A stretch of 64,000 nucleotides of DNA. It comes from Mesorhizobium erdmanii USDA 3471. Lineage in GTDB: Bacteria; Pseudomonadota; Alphaproteobacteria; Rhizobiales; Rhizobiaceae. How positions within the stretch are numbered: the first letter of the stretch is position 1; each line of letters opens with the position of its first letter. Below are positions 56,087 through 64,000 of the stretch, piece by piece. The notes under the pieces are model-generated. The model did no database searches, was not told the origin of the DNA, and worked only from the letters and a program-made list of their open reading frames with translations. The position numbers were made by a program, and so were the translations under genes. The stretch is from the NCBI RefSeq assembly GCF_000472705.1, contig NZ_AXAE01000011.1, forward strand, positions 354,083-418,082. The letters are read 5' to 3'.

Positions 56087-57505
56087 ATGACGAACTTCGC
56101 TTTGGAAAAGGACGATGCGCCAGTACTCATCACGACCACTCTGGTCGAGACTGTCATGGCGACCATCCGCCAACGGATCGCCGCGCGCAGTCTTACGCCG
56201 GGAGCCCGGCTGCCGTCGATCCGCGCCTTCGCCAAATCCATGCGGGTATCCAAATCCACCGTCGTCGAAGCCTATGAGCGACTTGCCGCCGAAGGCACGA
56301 TCCGCTCCCGGCCGGGCTCCGGCTTCTATGCCGCCGGCTCGCTGGCGCCGCTGTCGCTGGCCGAAATCGGCCCCCGCCTCGACCGTGCCGTCGACCCGCT
56401 CTGGGTCTCGCGCCAGTCGCTCGACGCCGGCGACGAGGACCTGAAGCCGGGCTGCGGCTGGCTACCGGCTTCCTGGATGCCGCAGGCCGGGCTGCGCCGC
56501 GCGCTCAGAATCGCTGCCCGCGCCGACGATGTGGCGCTTGCCGATTACGGCACGCCGCTCGGCCTGCCGCCGCTGCGGCAGTTGCTGGCACGGCGCATGG
56601 CCGGGCATGGCATCGAAGTTTCGCCTGAACAGATCATGCTGACGGAATCGGGCACGCAGGCCATCGACCTTCTATGCCGGTTCCTGATCGAGCCCGGCGA
56701 CACGGTGCTGGTCGACGACCCCTGCTATTTCAATTTCCACGCTCTGCTGCGCGCCCACCGCGCCAAGGTCGTCAGCGTTCCCTACACGCCGTCGGGACCT
56801 GACATCGAGCTGTTCGCGCAGGCGCTCGCCGAACACCGGCCGCGCCTCTACATCACCAACTCCGCCATCCACAATCCGACCGGCGCGATCCTGTCGCCGG
56901 TCACCGCGCACCGGCTGCTCAAGCTCGCCGACCAGTCGGACCTGACCATCGTCGAGGACGACATCTTCGCCGATTTCGAACATGCCTCGGCCCCTCGCCT
57001 GGCGGCCTTCGATGGCCTCAGCCGTGTCGTCCAAATCGGCAGCTTCTCCAAGACGCTGTCGGCCTCGGTGCGCTGCGGGTTTATCGCCGCGCCGCGCGAC
57101 TGGATCGACGGCCTGACCGATCTCAAGATCGCCACCACATTCGGCGGCGGACGGCTGGCTGCCGAACTGGTGCTGACGCTGCTGAAGGACGGCAGCTACC
57201 GCAAGCACATGGATCTGCTGCGCGCCAGGCTCGCGCGCGCCATGGCCGAAACCGGCACGCGGCTGAAGGCGATCGGCATCACGCCTTGGATCGACCAGCC
57301 GGCCGGCCTGTTCCTGTGGTGCGGCCTGCCGGATGGCGTCGACGCGGCCGAGGTCGCACGCCGCGCCTTGGCCGACAACGTGGTGCTGGCGCCCGGCAAT
57401 GCGTTCAGCCTCTCCCAGAGGGCCAGCCGTTTCCTGCGCTTCAACGTCGCCCAGTGCGAAGACCCACGGATTTTCAAGGTTCTCGAGGCGGCGATGGCGC
57501 GCTGA
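56087..57505 (+). CDS. MocR/PdxR-type GntR regulator with aminotransferase domain
   Basis: This 472-residue protein has an N-terminal GntR winged helix (LPSIRAFAKSMRVSKSTVVEAY) and a C-terminal type I aminotransferase fold with the PLP lysine in IGSFSKTLSASVRCGF. Members use PLP or amino-acid ligands to regulate vitamin B6, GABA or taurine genes. It is divergent from the EamA exporter and converges with the LysR gene (gap of two bases). The target is not known. Confidence 0.9.
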   Translation: MTNFALEKDDAPVLITTTLVETVMATIRQRIAARSLTPGARLPSIRAFAKSMRVSKSTVVEAYERLAAEGTIRSRPGSGFYAAGSLAPLSLAEIGPRLDRAVDPLWVSRQSLDAGDEDLKPGCGWLPASWMPQAGLRRALRIAARADDVALADYGTPLGLPPLRQLLARRMAGHGIEVSPEQIMLTESGTQAIDLLCRFLIEPGDTVLVDDPCYFNFHALLRAHRAKVVSVPYTPSGPDIELFAQALAEHRPRLYITNSAIHNPTGAILSPVTAHRLLKLADQSDLTIVEDDIFADFEHASAPRLAAFDGLSRVVQIGSFSKTLSASVRCGFIAAPRDWIDGLTDLKIATTFGGGRLAAELVLTLLKDGSYRKHMDLLRARLARAMAETGTRLKAIGITPWIDQPAGLFLWCGLPDGVDAAEVARRALADNVVLAPGNAFSLSQRASRFLRFNVAQCEDPRIFKVLEAAMAR

Positions 57506-57507
57506 TC

Positions 57508-58398
57508 TCAGCGGTTCGCGCAGATCTCGCGCACGCAGTCACGCAACCAGCGTTGTGCCGGATCGGCATCGAGACGCGGATGCCAGAGCATCGAGATGGT
57601 GACGTCCATGGTGTCGACCGGCAACGCAAAACTGTGCATGCCGGCGCGCGCACCTCCCGTATGCCGCTCGGGCACGCTGGCGATCAGGTCCGAGGCGCGC
57701 GCCATGGCAACTGCCGCCGAAAAACCCGAGACCATGCACACGACCGTCCGCTGCAACCCGAGCGCGCTCAGCGCCTCGTCGATCGGTCCTCTCTCGCGGC
57801 CGCGCCTGGAAACGCTGATGTGTCGGCCCGCGGCGTAGCGTTCCGGCGTCACCGTGCCCTCGGTAAGTGGATGGCCGGGTCGTACCGCGCCGATGAAGCG
57901 ATCGCGAAACAGCGCCTGGATGCGCACTTCGGGTCCGGTTTCGCCGGCAACGCCGATTTCCAGGTCGATCGCCGCGTCGCGCAGCGACATCGCATCCTTG
58001 TCGGACTTCGGCGCGAAACGCAGCCGCACATCGGGCGCATCGGCCCCGATCCGGGCGACGAGGCGAGGCCCGAATTCCTCGACGAAGCCCTCATTGGTGC
58101 GCAATGTGAAGACCCTGTTCAGGCTCGACGGATCAAGCAATTCGGCAGGACGCAGCAGAGCCTCCGCATCCTGGACCACAGGGCCGACTTGCCGCCGCAA
58201 TTCCTCCGCGCGCGGCGTCGCCACCAGGCCGCGCCCGGCGCGGACCAGCAATGGATCGCCCGTTGCCTCTCGCAGCCGTGCCAGCGTGCGGCTCATTGCC
58301 GAGGGACTGAGCCGCAATCGACGCGCCGCGCGGGCCACGCTGCCTTCCGCCAGCAGCACGTCCAGAGCAAAAAGCAGGTTGAGATCGGGCGATGTCAT
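57508..58398 (-). CDS. LysR-family transcriptional regulator
   Basis: This 296-residue protein has the LysR helix-turn-helix LLFALDVLLAEGSVARAARRL, RLSPSAMSRTLARLREATG and the wing DPLLVRAGRGL, followed by a substrate-binding domain. The start at MTSPDLNLL is the family N-terminus. It is divergent from a DHA2-type MFS gene (58527), which it probably regulates. Confidence 0.92.
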   Translation of the reverse strand: MTSPDLNLLFALDVLLAEGSVARAARRLRLSPSAMSRTLARLREATGDPLLVRAGRGLVATPRAEELRRQVGPVVQDAEALLRPAELLDPSSLNRVFTLRTNEGFVEEFGPRLVARIGADAPDVRLRFAPKSDKDAMSLRDAAIDLEIGVAGETGPEVRIQALFRDRFIGAVRPGHPLTEGTVTPERYAAGRHISVSRRGRERGPIDEALSALGLQRTVVCMVSGFSAAVAMARASDLIASVPERHTGGARAGMHSFALPVDTMDVTISMLWHPRLDADPAQRWLRDCVREICANR

Positions 58399-58403
58399 CC
58401 GCC

Positions 58404-58417
58404 CATCATACATGATG
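58404..58417. promoter_or_regulatory. Inverted repeat CATCAT-AC-ATGATG near LysR/MFS starts
   Basis: Perfect 6-bp arms with two central bases, six bases before the LysR start codon and 109 before the MFS start. It could be part of a LysR-type binding region, which is usually longer (T-N11-A). The support is moderate. Confidence 0.4.
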
Positions 58418-58526
58418 TGGCGCTCAACGCACGAATATGATGCAAATGCTGCGCCTTCCGCCATATATACCGAAAGGCTAGATCTCCGACAGCTCCGGTC
58501 TCGGAGCCAATCAAAAGGAGATCGCC

Positions 58527-59978
58527 ATGCCAGTCGCCGCGCAAAATCGGCTGAAATCAGCGCAACAGGACCAATCGGTCGGCTGGGCACTCGCAAGCCT
58601 GTCGCTCGCCACGCTGCTGTCATCGCTCGGAACCAGCATTGCCAGCGTCGGGCTGCCATCACTGATGCAGGCGTTCGGGGCGTCGTTCCAGGCCGTGCAA
58701 TGGGTGGTCCTTGCCTATCTCCTGGCCATCACCACGCTGATCGTCAGCGCCGGGCGGCTGGCCGACATGTTCGGCCGCCGGCCGCTGCTGCTCGGCGGCA
58801 TCGCGCTGTTCACGGCGGCATCGGTGCTCTGCGGCCTGGCGCCGACGCTCTGGCTGCTGATCGCCGCGCGCGCCGTGCAAGGGCTTGGTGCGGCACTGAT
58901 GATGGCGCTCACGCTGGCCTTTGTCGCCGAGACGGTGAGCAAGGAGCGGTCCGGCAGCGCCATGGGCCTGCTCGGCGCCATGTCGGCGATCGGCACGACG
59001 CTCGGCCCCTCGCTCGGCGGTCTGCTGATCGCCGGTCTCAGCTGGCGGGCGATCTTTCTCGTCAATGTCCCGCTTGGCATTCTGACCTTCGCCCTCGCCT
59101 GGCGTGCCTTGCCTGCCAGCAAAAAGAGCGCGCAGGCCGCTCAAGGCAAATTCGATGCGATGGGCACTATCCTGCTGGCCCTGACGCTGGCCGCCTATGC
59201 GCTGGCCATGACACTTGGCCGGGGCAATTTCGGTCCGCTCAACATCGGCCTGCTGGCCGCGACCTCTACCGGCATCATTCTGTTCGGGGTCGCACAGATG
59301 AATGCGAAGAGCCCGCTGATCCAGCTTGCCGGCTTCCGTGACCCGCGCCTCAGCATCAGTCTGGCCATGAACGTGATCGTCGCAACGGTAATGATGGCGA
59401 CGCTGGTGGTTGCACCGTTCTATCTGTCGCGAGGGCTGGGACTCGACGCCGCCATGGTAGGCGTGGTGCTGTCCACCGGCCCGCTTGTCTCGGCACTGTC
59501 GGCGCTGCTGGCCGGACGGCTTGCCGATCGCTTCGGAGCCAACAGGATGATGGTCGCCGGGCTGGTCAGTCTTGCCACCGGCACGTTCCTGCTGTCGCTC
59601 GCCATGACAAAGCTCGGTATTGCCAGTTATGTCGTTCCCATCACCGTCACCTGCTTCGGCTACGCCTTGTTTCAGACGTCCAACAATGCCGCCGTCATGA
59701 GCGGTGTCGGCGCCGGCGAACGCGGCGTCATATCGGGCCTACTCAACCTGTCGCGCAATCTCGGCCTCATCACCGGCGCGTCGATGATGGGCGCCATCTT
59801 CGCGATCGCGTCGGCCAAAGAGCAACAAGGGGTTGGTCAGCAGCTTCTGAGTTCCGAGGCAGCTGCCCGTGGAATGCAGGTCACCTTTCAGACAGCAACG
59901 GCGCTGGCGCTGGTCGCGCTGGTCCTCGCGCTGCTCTCGGCCCGCGTCGCTGGCCGTTTAGAACCTAGTGTTTCGTGA
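58527..59978 (+). CDS. DHA2-type MFS efflux transporter
   Basis: This 483-residue protein has about 14 membrane helices, MFS motif A as GRLADMFGRRPLLLGG, and motif C-like GPSLGGLLIAGLSWR, marks of EmrB/QacA-type proton-coupled exporters. AGGAGA lies before the ATG. It is divergent from the LysR gene. The exported compound is unknown. Confidence 0.9.
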   Translation: MPVAAQNRLKSAQQDQSVGWALASLSLATLLSSLGTSIASVGLPSLMQAFGASFQAVQWVVLAYLLAITTLIVSAGRLADMFGRRPLLLGGIALFTAASVLCGLAPTLWLLIAARAVQGLGAALMMALTLAFVAETVSKERSGSAMGLLGAMSAIGTTLGPSLGGLLIAGLSWRAIFLVNVPLGILTFALAWRALPASKKSAQAAQGKFDAMGTILLALTLAAYALAMTLGRGNFGPLNIGLLAATSTGIILFGVAQMNAKSPLIQLAGFRDPRLSISLAMNVIVATVMMATLVVAPFYLSRGLGLDAAMVGVVLSTGPLVSALSALLAGRLADRFGANRMMVAGLVSLATGTFLLSLAMTKLGIASYVVPITVTCFGYALFQTSNNAAVMSGVGAGERGVISGLLNLSRNLGLITGASMMGAIFAIASAKEQQGVGQQLLSSEAAARGMQVTFQTATALALVALVLALLSARVAGRLEPSVS

Positions 59979-60113
59979 GGCACGATCTGCTTGCGACGGA
60001 GGCGTAACGTCCGTTAGACGCCGCGCAGAGATTGTTTCGAAATTCGCTCTGGCGAGTCATATGGTGGTGGTTTCGAGAACCGTAGCGCAGCGGACATTTG
60101 GTCCGTGAGCTCA

Positions 60114-60136
60114 GTTCTACTGCGACGCAGTAGAAC
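60114..60136. repeat. Perfect 11-bp palindrome with one central base
   Basis: GTTCTACTGCG and CGCAGTAGAAC around a single A, in the 216-base space between the convergent MFS and MaoC genes. Hairpin loops of one base are poor, so a protein-binding or cruciform role is as likely as a terminator. CGGAC-N5-GTCCG lies just upstream (60091-60105). Confidence 0.65.
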
Positions 60137-60194
60137 GCGGAAGCGCAGAAAACGCCATCAGATGGCCGCCAGAGTAGAATTTCCAAGCAGGCTC

Positions 60195-60692
60195 TCAGGC
60201 CCCTGCCCGTTTGCGGCGCTCATAAAGCATGACCAGTGTTTCCGCCATCAGCGCCGGCTTTTCCTCGCCTTCGATCTCGACCGTGTTGGCGGCCTTCATC
60301 AGATACTGGCCGGGCCCCTTGTCCTCCATGGAAAGCAGGACGGTGCGCAGCCTGATGCGCGCGCCGACCTTGACCGGCGCGAGGAAGCGCACCTTGTCGA
60401 AGCCATAGTTGAAGGCGGCCTGGGTGTTTTCCGGCACGATACCCATGCCGAGCGCCAGCGCGCCGATGATCGACAATGTCAGGTAGCCATGCGCGATCGT
60501 CGTGCGGAACGGGCTTTGACGTCGCGCCCGTTCGGGGTCGACATGGATCCATTGATGATCACCGGTGCATTCGGCGAACTGGTTGATGCGGTCCTGGTCG
60601 ACCGTGGTCCATTCCGAGACGCCGAGCTCCTGCCCGGACATCGTCCTCAACTGCTCGTAGGTCGGCGGCGTTTTAGGCCGTACTTCAGTCAT
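60195..60692 (-). CDS. MaoC-family hot-dog dehydratase
   Basis: This protein of about 165 residues has the R-specific enoyl-CoA hydratase signature FAECTGDHQWIHVDPERA and TIAHGYLTLSII. It hydrates enoyl-CoA in fatty acid or polyhydroxyalkanoate metabolism. Start ATG at 60692 is family-like but has its AGGA immediately before it; TTG at 60716, two bases after GGAGG, is the alternative. The phasin gene downstream supports a polyhydroxyalkanoate link. Confidence 0.88.
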   Translation of the reverse strand: MTEVRPKTPPTYEQLRTMSGQELGVSEWTTVDQDRINQFAECTGDHQWIHVDPERARRQSPFRTTIAHGYLTLSIIGALALGMGIVPENTQAAFNYGFDKVRFLAPVKVGARIRLRTVLLSMEDKGPGQYLMKAANTVEIEGEEKPALMAETLVMLYERRKRAGA

Positions 60693-60885
60693 TCCTGCTT
60701 TCCCGATCGCGTTCAACGCCTCCGGACCACGAACGGACCACCTCTGTCAATTCGCCCTGCGTGAATCCGTTCCGCTGAATCCCGGCTGAATGACGCCATG
60801 CCGCCTGTCGCGTGGCGCGAATGCAACTATGCGCGATGCCCGACCTGGCGTCTCGGCTCAAAAGCAAGAGACAGGCCGCGGAAGC

Positions 60886-61314
60886 CTATTTCTGCCCGTA
60901 GCCGGCGCGGATTTCCTCCATCGCCTCCTTGATGCGCGCACGCAGGATTTCGATCGATTCGGTGCCGGATTTCCTCGCCAGTTCAGCCACTTCACCGGCA
61001 TTCTTGAGCGCGGCCTCGAAGGATTTCCTGGCGAACTCCGTCTGCTTGGCCATGATTTCCGCAGGATTGCCTGGCGCGCGATAACTCTGCGCCACATCGG
61101 CGACCTCGCGCAGCGTGTCCTGCAGCATCTCGCGTTGCCTCGACAACAGTGAGGTTGCTCCGGCAGCGCCGGCACGCGCGGATTTCTCCAGCGCTTCGAG
61201 GTTCTTGCGGTGATGCGCAAGGATCGCCTCGACATCGACACTGGGCACCTTCAGGTCGCGGCCGAACCTGCCGAACATGTCCATGAAGGAATCGGATTCC
61301 GGTTGTTTTGCCAT
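60886..61314 (-). CDS. Phasin-family protein
   Basis: This 142-residue helical protein starts MAKQPESDSFMDMF after GGGGAG and has amphipathic helices with NPAEIMAKQTEFARKSFEAA typical of phasins. Phasins coat polyhydroxyalkanoate granules. The neighbouring MaoC protein could supply monomers. No membrane helix is present. Confidence 0.85.
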   Translation of the reverse strand: MAKQPESDSFMDMFGRFGRDLKVPSVDVEAILAHHRKNLEALEKSARAGAAGATSLLSRQREMLQDTLREVADVAQSYRAPGNPAEIMAKQTEFARKSFEAALKNAGEVAELARKSGTESIEILRARIKEAMEEIRAGYGQK

Positions 61315-61410
61315 GATGTCTTCTCCCCTTTGCCGCGGACGCGGGTGCCCTCGCCTGGAGCATAGCACTCGGATGCCGCGTGTCCATTTCGAAGACACGA
61401 TCGACACGCA

Positions 61411-62706
61411 TCAATTGACCGGGAGCAGCAGCTCGATCATGTAAAGCACGATACCCGCCAGCCCGCCGACGATCATGCCGTTGAACCTGATATATTGCAG
61501 GTCCCTGCCGATGTTCATCTCGATCAGCCGCGTCAGTTGCGCCAGGTCCCAGCGCTTGACCTGATCGGCGATGAATTTCGACACGCCGCTCTTCTGGTTT
61601 TCCACGAACGAAGCCAGCGCCACGACGAAACCCTGGTTCATGTCGGCCCGGATTTGTGGATCGCCGGCAAGATGGCGGCCGACCTCGACGAACATGTTGG
61701 CGAGATGCGCGCGGATCACCGAATTCGGCGCCTTGGCGTCCTGCTCGATGAACTGGCTGAGGCTCTCCCACATGTCGCCGGCCAGCGTCCTGACTTCGGG
61801 GCGGGCGAGGAAATCATGCTTCATCTTCTCGGCGCGCGTTGCATATTGCTTGGACGTGCGCAGCCGTTCGACGAAGCCTTGCGCGAAACGGTCGAACTCG
61901 GCGCGCATCGGATGGTCGGGATCGGCCCGCACCTCGTCGAGCAGGGAACCTGCCGAGGCGACGATCTTCTTCAGGAGATAGGCATCGGCCCTGAACAGGT
62001 TGAACAGCGACGGCAGCTCCTCGCGAATCTTCTCGCGCATCGTCGCCAGCGCCTGTTCGTCGTTGAGGAACCTTCCGATCACCTTGATGAACTCGTCGAA
62101 CAGTTTCTGGTGCCGGCGGTCGTCGGTGAGCGCCGAAAGGAGTTCCGCCGCCAACGGCGCCAGCGGCACCTTTTCGATCTGCTCCAGCATGCGGCTGGTG
62201 ACGAAGCCGCGCAGGCCGGACTGCTCGACCGCGGCCAGCGTCTGCGGCACCAGTCGCACGACGAAACGCGACAGGCCGGCAGCACGTTCGGCGTCGGCCA
62301 GCCAGTCGGCCACGAGTGCCGCGAAATCGACTTCGGCAAGTTTTTCCCGCACCGGCTCCGGCGCCAGGAAATTAGCTTCGATGAAGCGGCCGAGATTGTC
62401 AGCGATGCGGCTCTGGTTCTCCGGAATGATGGCGGTATGTGGGATCGGCAGTCCGAGCGGCCGCCTGAACAGCGCCACCACCGCGTACCAGTCAGCCAGG
62501 CCGCCAATGGTCGCCGCCTCGGCGAAGGCGGCAACGAACCCCAACCATGGATAGGAGTTCTCGAACGACTTGGCCAAAGCGAACACCAGCACGCAAAGCG
62601 CCAGCGCGGCCGTGGCGATGAATTTAGTGCGGCGCAACGCGGAGAGCTTGACCGCCGCATCGGCATCGAAACGGACTGGCACCAAGGACGGAGCCGATTG
62701 TGACAT
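61411..62706 (-). CDS. DUF445 membrane-anchored protein
   Basis: This 431-residue protein has two N-terminal membrane helices with GLADWYAVVALFRRPLGLP, a long helical middle (about 100-390) and a C-terminal membrane helix (IVGGLAGIVLYMIELLLPV). This is the DUF445 layout; function is unknown, with possible links to envelope or septum. ATG at 62706 follows GAGGAG. It lies downstream of a GATCTC-rich repeat. Confidence 0.85.
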   Translation of the reverse strand: MSQSAPSLVPVRFDADAAVKLSALRRTKFIATAALALCVLVFALAKSFENSYPWLGFVAAFAEAATIGGLADWYAVVALFRRPLGLPIPHTAIIPENQSRIADNLGRFIEANFLAPEPVREKLAEVDFAALVADWLADAERAAGLSRFVVRLVPQTLAAVEQSGLRGFVTSRMLEQIEKVPLAPLAAELLSALTDDRRHQKLFDEFIKVIGRFLNDEQALATMREKIREELPSLFNLFRADAYLLKKIVASAGSLLDEVRADPDHPMRAEFDRFAQGFVERLRTSKQYATRAEKMKHDFLARPEVRTLAGDMWESLSQFIEQDAKAPNSVIRAHLANMFVEVGRHLAGDPQIRADMNQGFVVALASFVENQKSGVSKFIADQVKRWDLAQLTRLIEMNIGRDLQYIRFNGMIVGGLAGIVLYMIELLLPVN

Positions 62707-62725
62707 GGATGAACTGCTCCTCGTC

Positions 62726-62780
62726 GATCTCAGGTCGACCACCGGGTAGATCCCTGGTCGATCTCGGGGGCGATCTCGGG
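62726..62780. repeat. GATCTC(A/G)GG repeats upstream of the DUF445 gene
   Basis: GATCTCAGG at 62726-62734 and GATCTCGGG at 62760-62768 and 62772-62780 are three close copies, with TAGATCCC and CTATCTAGGG between or after them. They lie in the 323-base divergent region with rirA, near the DUF445 start. Confidence 0.55.
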
Positions 62781-62859
62781 TCTATCTAGGGTTTCATCAG
62801 CCGAAATGCGCGTGACGACACGGCTCTCCCCGTATCTTGCCCGGTTGCGCACATAAAGT

Positions 62860-62882
62860 TGACGAGGATATTCATCTATAAT
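62860..62882 (+). promoter_or_regulatory. Candidate iron-responsive operator and -10 box before rirA
   Basis: TGA (62860-62862), nine bases, TCA (62872-62874) is the TGA-N9-TCA pattern of rhizobial RirA-bound iron-responsive operators. TATAAT follows at 62877-62882, 148 bases before the rirA start. A TTGACG overlaps the left half, but with only 12 bases to TATAAT. Autoregulation of rirA is inferred. Confidence 0.55.
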
Positions 62883-63029
62883 GCGGAGCTAGTCTGGAAT
62901 TGTTCCAAGGTATAGGCCATATTCGGGCCAAGGCCAGTGCGGCGAATCCGAAATCCCGGATCGGAGCACGCCAGCAAGGTTCTGGAAGCCGGCGTGGCTA
63001 CATCGCGCCGGCGCCTGATGAGGACGAAA

Positions 63030-63491
63030 ATGCGGCTTACACGCCAAACCAATTATGCCATGCGCATCTTGATGTATTGTGCCGCCAACAATGACCGGCT
63101 GAGCCGCATCCCCGAAATCGCGGCTGCCTATTCGGTGTCGGAACTGTTCCTGTTCAAGATCCTGCAACCGCTGGTCGAGCATGGTCTGGTCGAGACGGTG
63201 CGAGGCCGCAATGGCGGCGTCCGGCTTGGCCGCGCCGCGGAATCCATCAGCCTCTTCGATGTGGTGCGCGTGACGGAAGAGAGCTTCGCCATGGCCGAGT
63301 GCTTCGAGAACGACGCCGCCGAATGCCCGCTTGTCGACAGCTGCGCGCTGAATTCGGCGCTGCGCGAGGCACTCAACGCCTTCTTCGCCGTCCTCGCCCG
63401 CTACACGGTCGCCGATATGGTGGCGGCAAGGCCGAATGTGCGCAACCTGCTAGGCATCGACATGCTGGAGCGCCGCGCCCCGGCCGCCTGA
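63030..63491 (+). CDS. rirA: Rrf2-family iron-responsive regulator RirA
   Basis: This 153-residue protein has the RirA sequence pattern MRLTRQTNYAMRILMYCAA, VSELFLFKILQPL and RGRNGGVRLGRAAESISLFD. Its cluster cysteines are Cys91, Cys99 and Cys105 (AECFENDAAECPLVDSC). RirA binds a [4Fe-4S] cluster and represses iron-uptake genes when iron is plentiful. The start at 63030 follows GAGGA. Confidence 0.94.
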   Translation: MRLTRQTNYAMRILMYCAANNDRLSRIPEIAAAYSVSELFLFKILQPLVEHGLVETVRGRNGGVRLGRAAESISLFDVVRVTEESFAMAECFENDAAECPLVDSCALNSALREALNAFFAVLARYTVADMVAARPNVRNLLGIDMLERRAPAA

Positions 63492-63718
63492 GCTCGGACG
63501 CGCTCTAGCGGATTGAGTCTATTGATGTCCTAGAGTGCGACGCCACCTGTGACTTCGTCCTTCTAGGGCGAAGCAAGGAGCGACGCGACGCGCGTAGACC
63601 CTAGAATCCATGCCGTGACCGGCCGGCGCCGCAACGGTGCAGACCTAGCAACGTCAGCGCCAGCGCTTCTTCTGGATCGCCTCATTCTTCGGCTGATGTA
63701 ACGGAATGGCAACTGTGT
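63492..63718. other. Space between rirA and the IS110 transposase
   Basis: It contains an 8-bp inverted repeat TTCTAGGG/CCCTAGAA (63561-63568 and 63599-63606) around a G+C-rich core with GCGACGCGACGCGCG. The end of the IS110 element probably lies here, but its boundary is not visible, since IS110 elements lack the usual terminal inverted repeats. Confidence 0.5.
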
Positions 63719-64000
63719 TCATGCGAAAGCTTTTTTGTCTCGAATGATGGCATTGAGGACGACAAGGAGCTTCCTTGCGACGGCGATGATGGCCAGCTTC
63801 TTCGAGCCTGAGCGGGCTGCGATGGCGGTATAGAAAGCCCTGAAGCGCTCACAAGCTCGGATGGCGCCGAGCGCAGCCATGTAGAGAGCACGGCGCACAC
63901 GCGATCGGCCACCCTGGATCTGGCTCCTGCGGTTGAGCTTGCCGCTCTTGTTGTCGAAGGGGGCAAGGCCGGCGAGTGCGGCGATCGACTTGGGTGAGCG
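63719..64000 (-). CDS. IS110-family transposase, C-terminal part, cut by window
   Basis: The minus strand reads 93 codons to a stop at 63719 with no start inside the window. The visible part contains ALAGLAPFDNKSGKLNRRSQ, RSRVRRALYMAALGAIRACE and RKLLVVLNAIIRDKKAFA, the C-terminal transposase_20 domain of IS110/IS116/IS902. The N-terminal RuvC-like catalytic half lies to the right of the window. Confidence 0.88.
   Translation of the reverse strand, partial: RSPKSIAALAGLAPFDNKSGKLNRRSQIQGGRSRVRRALYMAALGAIRACERFRAFYTAIAARSGSKKLAIIAVARKLLVVLNAIIRDKKAFA

Overview
The window looks like chromosomal DNA of a Mesorhizobium-type alphaproteobacterium (Hyphomicrobiales). The signs are high G+C, the gene order tatA-tatB-tatC-serS-surE-pcm-nlpD next to scpA/scpB, the pcm-like/tolC/popZ/valS block, an ExoR homologue, the iron regulator RirA, and a form II coxSLM operon. 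About 65 protein genes, two tRNA genes, one eroded tRNA-linked island, three copies of a palindromic repeat and two genes cut by the window edges are annotated. Family names rest on reading motifs by eye; no database search was run.

Layout. 1-0.9 kb: 3' part of an NAD(P)-binding epimerase-like gene. 1-17 kb: a minus-strand housekeeping block, dgt, argS, a SPOR-domain protein, nagZ, scpA, scpB, tatABC, serS, surE, pcm and nlpD, whose LytM domain lacks key zinc-site residues. 17-19.5 kb: erpA, a VOC protein, xth and small proteins. 19.5-22.6 kb: two ECF sigma factor genes in divergent units. One is an RpoE/ChrR pair; the other is translationally coupled to an unknown 277-residue protein. Both units face each other across matching TGATCC-N18-TAA promoters. 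23-34 kb: exoR, ilvD, a FadL-type porin, valS, popZ, tolC, a PCMT-like gene and tRNA-Cys.

35.1-38.4 kb: a roughly 3.2-kb insertion begins at tRNA-Asn and ends at a 42-bp copy of the tRNA 3' end. It carries a HEPN-like gene, small unknown genes and no integrase. 38.5-43 kb: secreted small proteins, an AhpD-like protein, cutC, GNAT, SRPBCC, and an acyltransferase whose ribosome site lies inside a perfect 16-bp hairpin. 43-50.6 kb: coxSLM for form II CO dehydrogenase-like enzyme, divergent from a FIST sensor, hybrid histidine kinase and response regulator. 50.8-52.1 kb: a fumarylpyruvate hydrolase/maleylpyruvate isomerase-type pair. 52-60 kb: three regulator/transporter or regulator/enzyme units (HxlR/MFS, MocR/EamA, LysR/MFS). 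60-64 kb: MaoC, phasin, DUF445 protein, rirA with a candidate iron-responsive operator, and an IS110-family transposase cut by the right edge.

The most promising regulatory system is the face-to-face double sigma factor locus at 19.9-22.6 kb. In it the RpoE/ChrR pair appears to control a second ECF sigma factor that has no visible anti-sigma partner.
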